A model generated the notes under the pieces. The model was not told where the DNA came from and did no database searches. It saw nothing but the letters and a program-made list of their open reading frames with translations. From positions 1-34,046 of the forward strand of contig JAUYSB010000172.1 of assembly GCA_030696525.1 (NCBI GenBank): DNA of 34,046 nt, written 5' to 3'. Origin of the DNA: Hydrogenophaga sp. (GTDB taxonomy: Bacteria > Pseudomonadota > Gammaproteobacteria > Burkholderiales > Burkholderiaceae_C). Shown one piece after another: positions 29,268-34,046 of the stretch; position 1 is the first letter of the stretch, and the number at the start of each line of letters is the position of its first letter. The position numbers were made by a program, and so were the translations under genes.

Positions 29268-31745
29268 CTATTGGGCATCCTGCAGGGCTATTGCCAGGGT
29301 GAAGATGCCGGCCTCAGTCATGGTGCGGCCCTTGACCCGCCACTGCGCGACCACGGCCGGTCCCAGGATGTCGGTGACCCAGGCCTGCGCCTGTTCACCA
29401 GCCCACCGGAAAACCGGCAGGCGCTGCATGGGTTCGGGCACATAGGCGGTCTCGGCGTAGCCCAGCAGCAGGCAGGCGGTGCGGGGACGGTTTTCGCGCA
29501 TGGCCAGCAGCGCCAGCACCTCGGCGGTAGGGCCTTGGTAACGCATGGCGCCAGCCGCAGTCCATACCGCCGGGACCAACTCTCGCGCGCGGGCGGTGTC
29601 GCCCCTCCGGAGCCAGCCCAGCAGCAGCAGTATTTCCACGCCGGTCGCCAGCGTGTGGGCCAGCACGCGTGGTTGCCGTGCGCGCGCGGCCTCGCCGCGC
29701 TGTACAGCGTCGGACACACGGTCGGCCATGAGCTCCAAGTACATCATGAGAAGGTCGTGCTGCAGCCGGCCGCCCCGCCCAGCAGTCAGTTCGATACTGG
29801 CCTCGCCAACAGCCAAGGCTTCGTCGTATCGTCCTTGGGCATTCAGGTGTGTGATGCGGGCGTACTGCCGGAGGTAGCGAAGATCGGCCGGCCAGGAGGG
29901 GTCTTCAAGCGCCTCCATCCTTTCTAGCGCCAGGGTGTTCACATCGGTCTGCGCTTGGCCGCTGAGCACGCTGGCCGCGATGGCCAGTGCGCGGTATTCA
30001 CCGGCCCGGTGACCGTCCTGGTGAAACACGTCGGCAGCCGCCAGGGCCGCATCATGGGTGCCAGACTGGCCAATCGCGATCCAGAACTGCGCCCAACCCA
30101 GGTGCCAGCGCGCTCTCACCCCGGCCGACGGGTGGTCGTGGACATGAGCTTGCGTGCTGCGCCACACGGCCAGACGTGCTGCGTGGCGCTCGACCAGGGC
30201 CTGGGCCAGGCCAGGCGCCATCTCCACGGCCTGCTCGGGCGCGTTCACCAGTGCCCACTCCAGTGCGGCCTGGCCGTTGTCCGCCTCGGCGATGGCCTCG
30301 GCGCGCAGGTTGGACGCCGACGCCCTGGCCCACAGGTGGCTCTCGAATATGCCCGCCAGCACATCGCGCATCGCCATCACATGGCGCTCGCGCGTGGCCC
30401 GCTCCTCGCCCGATGCCGCCAGCAACTGGCGCGCGAAGGCGTGCGGGGTGTCGAGCAAGCGGTAGCGCGGCGGCTCGCCCACGGGCGGCGCCACCAGCGA
30501 ACGGTCCACCAGGACCGACAGCGCGTCCAGCACCTGCCATGCGTCGATGGTGTCGTCGTGGCACACCTGCTGTGCGGTGGGCAATGAAAACGGACCGACG
30601 AACACCGCCAGGCGGCGGAACACGGCCTGCTCTAGGGTGGTGAGCAGTCCGTGAGTCCACTGCAGGGCCGCCAGCAGGGTGTGCTGGCGTGCGGGCGCGC
30701 CGGGCTCGCCCAGGGTCAGCAGGCGAAAACGTTCGCCCAAAGCGGCGTCCAGCTGCGTCAGGGTGAGCGCGGGCACGCGGGCAGCGGCCATTTCAATAGC
30801 CAGTGGCAAGCCGTCGAGTCGACGCGCAAGGCTGACCGCCGCGCGCACGTTGTGCGAATCCAGCACGAAGTGGCGGTCACCCGCGCGCACCCGGGCCATG
30901 AACAGCTGCACGGCGGCGCTGTCGGAAGCATCGGCAACGCCGGCATCGGGGTCGGGCAGTGCCAGCGGTTCCAGGCGGTAGACCTGTTCTGCCCGCAGGC
31001 GCAGCGGCACCTGGCTGGTGACCAGCAGATGCACACCGGGCGCCGCCTGCCGCAAGGTCTTGGCCACCCGTGCCACTTCATCGACCAGGTGTTCGGCGTT
31101 GTCCAGCACCAGCAGCAGGCGCGATGCAGCGAGCGAGCGACCCAGGGCCTCGTGGGCATCACCGCGCGGCAGGGTCAGGCGGGTGGCAGTGGCGATGGCG
31201 TCCACCACTCCACGCGCGTGCGTTTGTGGACCCAGGTCAACCCAGGCGCTGCCATCGGCGAAGGCCGGCGCGCACTGGGGCATCACCCGAGCGGCGAGTG
31301 ATGATTTGCCCACACCGCCTGCGCCCAGCAGCGTTACCAGCCCATGAAGTGGCACCAACGAGCGCAGTGCTTGAATGTCTGCTTCGCGCCCTATGAGCGA
31401 GGCGAGGGGCTCGGCCGCCTTGGTGACTGGCGCAGGGGTGCCGAGCTCCGCTTCCAGCGGCGCGGTAAATCGGTAACCGCGCCCTGGCACGGTAGCAATG
31501 GCGTCAGGCCCCAGCAGCTTGCGCAGCGCCATCACATGCACCTGCAAGTTGTTCTCCTCCACCACCAGGCGCGGCCACACGATCTGTAGCAGCTCGCCTT
31601 TTGTCACCACCCGTTCGCGCCGCTCGACCAGAGCGGTCAACAGATCCAGCGCGCGGCTGCTGAGCTTGAGGGGTTCGCCATCGCGCACCAACTGGCGCGA
31701 CGCCGCGCGCAGCTCGAACGGGGCAAACCGGTAGACAGGTTCCAC
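29268..31745 (-). CDS. winged-helix/NB-ARC/TPR transcriptional regulator
   Basis: From a GTG at 31745 the product is 825 residues. It has an OmpR/PhoB-type winged helix (about 1-95: FAPFELRAASRQL, ALDLLTALVERRERVVTKGE, VPGRGYRFTAPL), an ATPase of the NB-ARC/STAND type with Walker A LLGAGGVGKSS (about 139-149) and Walker B LLLVLDNAEHL, then a long helical TPR-like C-terminus. Such proteins are signal-dependent activators that use ATP binding to switch state. An upstream ATG at 31820 would add an unlike segment rich in Cys. It is divergent from the three-gene operon at 31929, with an inverted repeat in the gap, so it probably regulates it. Confidence 0.85.
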   Translation of the reverse strand: MEPVYRFAPFELRAASRQLVRDGEPLKLSSRALDLLTALVERRERVVTKGELLQIVWPRLVVEENNLQVHVMALRKLLGPDAIATVPGRGYRFTAPLEAELGTPAPVTKAAEPLASLIGREADIQALRSLVPLHGLVTLLGAGGVGKSSLAARVMPQCAPAFADGSAWVDLGPQTHARGVVDAIATATRLTLPRGDAHEALGRSLAASRLLLVLDNAEHLVDEVARVAKTLRQAAPGVHLLVTSQVPLRLRAEQVYRLEPLALPDPDAGVADASDSAAVQLFMARVRAGDRHFVLDSHNVRAAVSLARRLDGLPLAIEMAAARVPALTLTQLDAALGERFRLLTLGEPGAPARQHTLLAALQWTHGLLTTLEQAVFRRLAVFVGPFSLPTAQQVCHDDTIDAWQVLDALSVLVDRSLVAPPVGEPPRYRLLDTPHAFARQLLAASGEERATRERHVMAMRDVLAGIFESHLWARASASNLRAEAIAEADNGQAALEWALVNAPEQAVEMAPGLAQALVERHAARLAVWRSTQAHVHDHPSAGVRARWHLGWAQFWIAIGQSGTHDAALAAADVFHQDGHRAGEYRALAIAASVLSGQAQTDVNTLALERMEALEDPSWPADLRYLRQYARITHLNAQGRYDEALAVGEASIELTAGRGGRLQHDLLMMYLELMADRVSDAVQRGEAARARQPRVLAHTLATGVEILLLLGWLRRGDTARARELVPAVWTAAGAMRYQGPTAEVLALLAMRENRPRTACLLLGYAETAYVPEPMQRLPVFRWAGEQAQAWVTDILGPAVVAQWRVKGRTMTEAGIFTLAIALQDAQ

Positions 31746-31804
31746 GGTGTCTCGATGGTCAGGGACGACCCATTGTGCGCAGCGCCCAGCGCGTTGGCAA
31801 CAAA

Positions 31805-31829
31805 GACCCGGTGACGCCATGACCGGGTC
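31805..31829. promoter_or_regulatory. inverted repeat between regulator and operon
   Basis: GACCCGGT (31805-31812) and ACCGGGTC (31822-31829) are perfect inverted arms with a 9-bp spacer. They lie between the divergent regulator and the operon at 31929, about 60 bp from the preferred regulator start, and are the best candidate for its binding site. Confidence 0.6.
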
Positions 31830-31928
31830 ACCCCGGCTAATCAGGATTCAGGAATTTTCAGCCAAGCCCCAATGACGGGCAAGCAGCCATGGGCGACAGT
31901 GATCCCACCCTCGACACAGGAGACTTCC

Positions 31929-32321
31929 ATGGATTTCAGAACCGTAGCCACTCTTGGCGCCTTGGTGACTCTGCCCTTCGGGCTGATGTTTCTTGCCACA
32001 CCAGCACAGGCAGCCGCTTTGTACGGCCACGTGGCATCGGAGGCCTACACCCTTTTCATGGGCCGCCTATTCGGCGTTCAACTGTTGCTGTTTGGCGGTG
32101 CGCTCTGGGCCCTGCGCGGGGCGCGTGAGGCAAACGTGCAGCGCACAGCGGCCATGGCCTTGGCCTCGTTTACCACACTGGGCACGGTGGTGACCGCCTG
32201 GGGCGTGCTCTCGGGCGCGGTCAACGCCATGGGTTGGACCAGCGTGGCCGTCTATGGGTTTTTCATCGTGGCGTGGGGACGCGTGGCACTGTCGGCCGGA
32301 CAGACCCGCGCCGCCGTGTAG
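31929..32321 (+). CDS. small four-helix membrane protein
   Basis: The 130-residue protein has about four hydrophobic helices, the first two separated by a loop with ATPAQAAALYGH. The layout resembles DUF4345/DoxX-like small membrane proteins. It has a strong AGGAGA ribosome-binding site before the ATG at 31929 and starts an operon with the hydrolase at 32345 (23-bp gap). It probably sits in the inner membrane; function unknown. The large regulator is divergent. Confidence 0.7.
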   Translation: MDFRTVATLGALVTLPFGLMFLATPAQAAALYGHVASEAYTLFMGRLFGVQLLLFGGALWALRGAREANVQRTAAMALASFTTLGTVVTAWGVLSGAVNAMGWTSVAVYGFFIVAWGRVALSAGQTRAAV

Positions 32322-32344
32322 CCGTGTTCGCCGGAGGCGTCCCC

Positions 32345-33289
32345 ATGTTTGATCGTCGCGTGTGGTTCTTGGTGGCGGGTTCGTGGCTCGCCGCGGCGGG
32401 CGCCGTTGCGCAGCCGGTGCCATTCCAGGGTGGAGAGGTGTTGAGCTTTGATGCCCCGCAGGTCGTCGGCCCGCCCTTGAAGCTCAAAGGCTACCTGTGG
32501 AAGCCGACGACGCCGCCCAAGGGTGCAGTGGTATTGATGCATGGCTCCGGCGGTTGGAGTGCGCCCCGGGAAGGGCACTACGGTGAGGCGCTCAGCAAGG
32601 CTGGCTATGCCGTGCTGGCCATCGACAGTTTCGGTGCCCGTGGCCTGACGGACACCACGGAACAGCAGGCCAATCTGCCGACGCTCTACATGACCAAGGA
32701 CGCGTTCGCCGGGCGCAGGCAACTCATCGCCTTGGGGTACCCGCCGGAAAAACTGGCGGTGATGGGCTTCTCGAAAGGTGGTGGGGTGGCCCTGCACGCC
32801 GCCGACCGCAATTTCCTGCCCGAAGAGCAGGACCGCTTCGCGGTGGGCATTCCGGTCTATCCCGGCTGCAATGTGCGGCTCAGAGAGCCGAAGCTCGCGA
32901 ACAAGCTGTTTTTTGCGCTGGCCGAGAAAGACAACTACACCGGCACCAAGATATGCCAGGACATTGCCGAGGACTACCGCTCGCGCGGCGGCGACATCGT
33001 GGTCAAGGTCTATCCGGGCGCATTGCATTCATTTGACAACGACCCTGCCATCGGGCGCGAAACCTATCTGGCCCGGGCCCACAGCTACCGGGACTGTATG
33101 GTCTACCTGGAGCCGGATGGTGCCTACACCTATGCCGGCAAGCGCTATCAGGACGGAGACCTCTCCATCTACCGGGACATGGCGCGCACCTGCGTGAAGA
33201 TGGGCGTGTCCATTGGCGCCAACGCGCAACAAAAGGCCGCGTTCACGGCCGACGTTATCCAGTATCTCGATCAGACCCTGGCGCCTTGA
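32345..33289 (+). CDS. dienelactone-hydrolase-family alpha/beta hydrolase, exported
   Basis: The 314-residue protein has a signal peptide (FLVAGSWLAAAGAVAQ, cleavage near residue 22) and an alpha/beta-hydrolase fold. HGSGG at residues 66-70 forms the oxyanion region; GFSKGGG places nucleophile Ser143 (true dienelactone hydrolases use Cys); Asp196 and His228 (GALHSFDN) complete the triad. It is likely a periplasmic esterase or related hydrolase; the substrate cannot be read. A CGGAGG ribosome-binding site precedes the ATG. It is the second gene of the operon. Confidence 0.85.
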   Translation: MFDRRVWFLVAGSWLAAAGAVAQPVPFQGGEVLSFDAPQVVGPPLKLKGYLWKPTTPPKGAVVLMHGSGGWSAPREGHYGEALSKAGYAVLAIDSFGARGLTDTTEQQANLPTLYMTKDAFAGRRQLIALGYPPEKLAVMGFSKGGGVALHAADRNFLPEEQDRFAVGIPVYPGCNVRLREPKLANKLFFALAEKDNYTGTKICQDIAEDYRSRGGDIVVKVYPGALHSFDNDPAIGRETYLARAHSYRDCMVYLEPDGAYTYAGKRYQDGDLSIYRDMARTCVKMGVSIGANAQQKAAFTADVIQYLDQTLAP

Positions 33290-33344
33290 CGGCGCCAGTG
33301 AATTGGCGTTCATCTGCAGCTTCTTGATCACACAGGAAGTCACC

Positions 33345-33731
33345 ATGCACGCCATCGAGAAAAAACTACGTGACGGCTATGCCGCCATGGCCCGGGGTGA
33401 CGGGGCTGCGCTGGCTCAACTGCTCGCGTCCGATGCGACCTGGCACATCCCCGGCCACAGCCTGCTGGCAGGTCAGTACCAGGGCGCCGAACAGATATTC
33501 CGCTTCTGGAAGAAGGTGGCCGCCCTGTCGGGTGGTGGCATGCGGCTTGAAGTGGTTGACGTACTCGCCAACGATGAGCGGGGTGTGGTATTCGTCATAG
33601 GACGAGCACGTCGTGAGGGCCGCGAACTGGAGGAGCGGGGCTTGCACGTCTACCGCTTTTCCAATGGCCTGGCCATTGAGGGGCGGTTTTACTACGAAGA
33701 TCAAACGGCCTATGACGCCTTCTGGTCTTGA
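33345..33731 (+). CDS. SnoaL-like (NTF2-fold) protein
   Basis: The 128-residue product has the pattern of SnoaL/ketosteroid-isomerase-like proteins: an N-terminal helix pair, DATWHIPGHSLLAGQYQGAE near residues 30-49, a strand-rich core, and YRFSNGLAIEGRFYYEDQ near the end, with the Asp/His-bearing pocket expected of the fold. Such proteins isomerise, cyclise or bind small molecules. The ribosome-binding site (GGAAG) is good and the ATG at 33345 fits. It lies 55 bp after the hydrolase and probably ends the operon. Confidence 0.8.
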   Translation: MHAIEKKLRDGYAAMARGDGAALAQLLASDATWHIPGHSLLAGQYQGAEQIFRFWKKVAALSGGGMRLEVVDVLANDERGVVFVIGRARREGRELEERGLHVYRFSNGLAIEGRFYYEDQTAYDAFWS

Positions 33732-34025
33732 GCGCTATGGTGGCTCCGAAAGCTTCATAAGTGATGCGTTGGCATTCCTAATGACTACATCGATTGACGC
33801 CGTACCCTGGGGTAGCGGACAGCCCGAACGCTAGCCGGTGAACGTCTGGTTTGGACAGAGCTTTTTTATTTCGGCGCTCAGAGGTGGATGTCTGCAACCA
33901 GCCTGCGGACTAAACCGCTCGCGCGGTAGACGCTCCGGCTACGTTGGTGGCGTTTCGTTGCGCCGGTGATTCTGCGATGTTGGCGGTCGAGGCAATCCGC
34001 CTCGGTCACCGACAGGAGCAGGATC
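33732..34025. other. intergenic region near the window end
   Basis: No gene is evident in these 294 bases. They contain a short T-run (CTTTTTTATTT near 33861) with no clear stem, so an intrinsic terminator is doubtful. A ribosome-binding site (AGGAGCAGG) precedes the ATG at 34026. Confidence 0.4.
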
Positions 34026-34046
34026 ATGGACGTTTCCACCCCGACC
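34026..34046 (+). CDS. start of a gene cut by the window end
   Basis: An ATG with AGGAGCAGG a few bases upstream opens a frame (MDVSTPT) that runs off the end of the window. Only seven codons are visible, so nothing can be said of the product. Confidence 0.45.

Noticed and set aside
1-34046. CRISPR arrays, tRNA or rRNA genes
   Set aside because: I searched by eye for regularly spaced repeats, clover-leaf-type sequence and rRNA motifs and saw none.

Overview
The window looks like chromosome of a betaproteobacterium of the order Burkholderiales, probably a Comamonadaceae-like organism. This rests on the high GC content, a PabB-PabC fusion next to ubiC, the NadB sequence and the general protein style; no rRNA or tRNA gene is present to confirm it.

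Layout. (1) 1-7.3 kb is mostly housekeeping: a SWIM zinc-finger protein with an H-NS-like small protein upstream, two small hypotheticals, chorismate lyase (ubiC) convergent with a fused aminodeoxychorismate synthase/lyase (pabBC), and L-aspartate oxidase (nadB). (2) 7.3-28 kb is an accessory region rich in toxin-antitoxin and defence-type genes. It opens directly at the nadB stop codon with a 1.7 kb segment flanked by a 76-bp direct repeat of the nadB 3' end. That segment holds a C4-like antisense RNA leader, two small proteins and a YggL-family protein. Then come higBA, an XRE regulator with an in-frame amber stop, an MbcA/ParS-type antitoxin without a visible toxin, and an XRE regulator with a divergent target. 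An AT-rich stretch (13.4-17.3 kb) carries a complete IS5-family element and a MobI-like gene. A dprA fragment, several hypothetical genes and a deleted abiF-like HEPN gene follow, the last with a divergently transcribed small structured RNA. Next is a compact five-gene operon: HTH antitoxin, cysteine-peptidase-like protein, HipA kinase, small protein and YdjM-like membrane protein. Beside it a cyclic-di-GMP-I riboswitch leads a lipoprotein/membrane-protein operon, and a second, unrelated hipBA pair closes the region. (3) 28-34 kb is again ordinary chromosome: a methyltransferase, a large winged-helix/NB-ARC/TPR regulator, and a divergent three-gene operon (small membrane protein, dienelactone-hydrolase-like protein, SnoaL-like protein).

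Most notable are the abiF-like locus with a divergent RNA that has its own promoter and terminator, the peptidase-containing HipA operon, the C4-like RNA whose two antisense segments match the ribosome-binding region downstream, the c-di-GMP riboswitch, and the nadB 3'-end duplication that looks like an integration scar. Several accessory genes are visibly broken (dprA, the XRE regulator, abi), which suggests a decaying island. All functional calls come from reading motifs; no database search was run.
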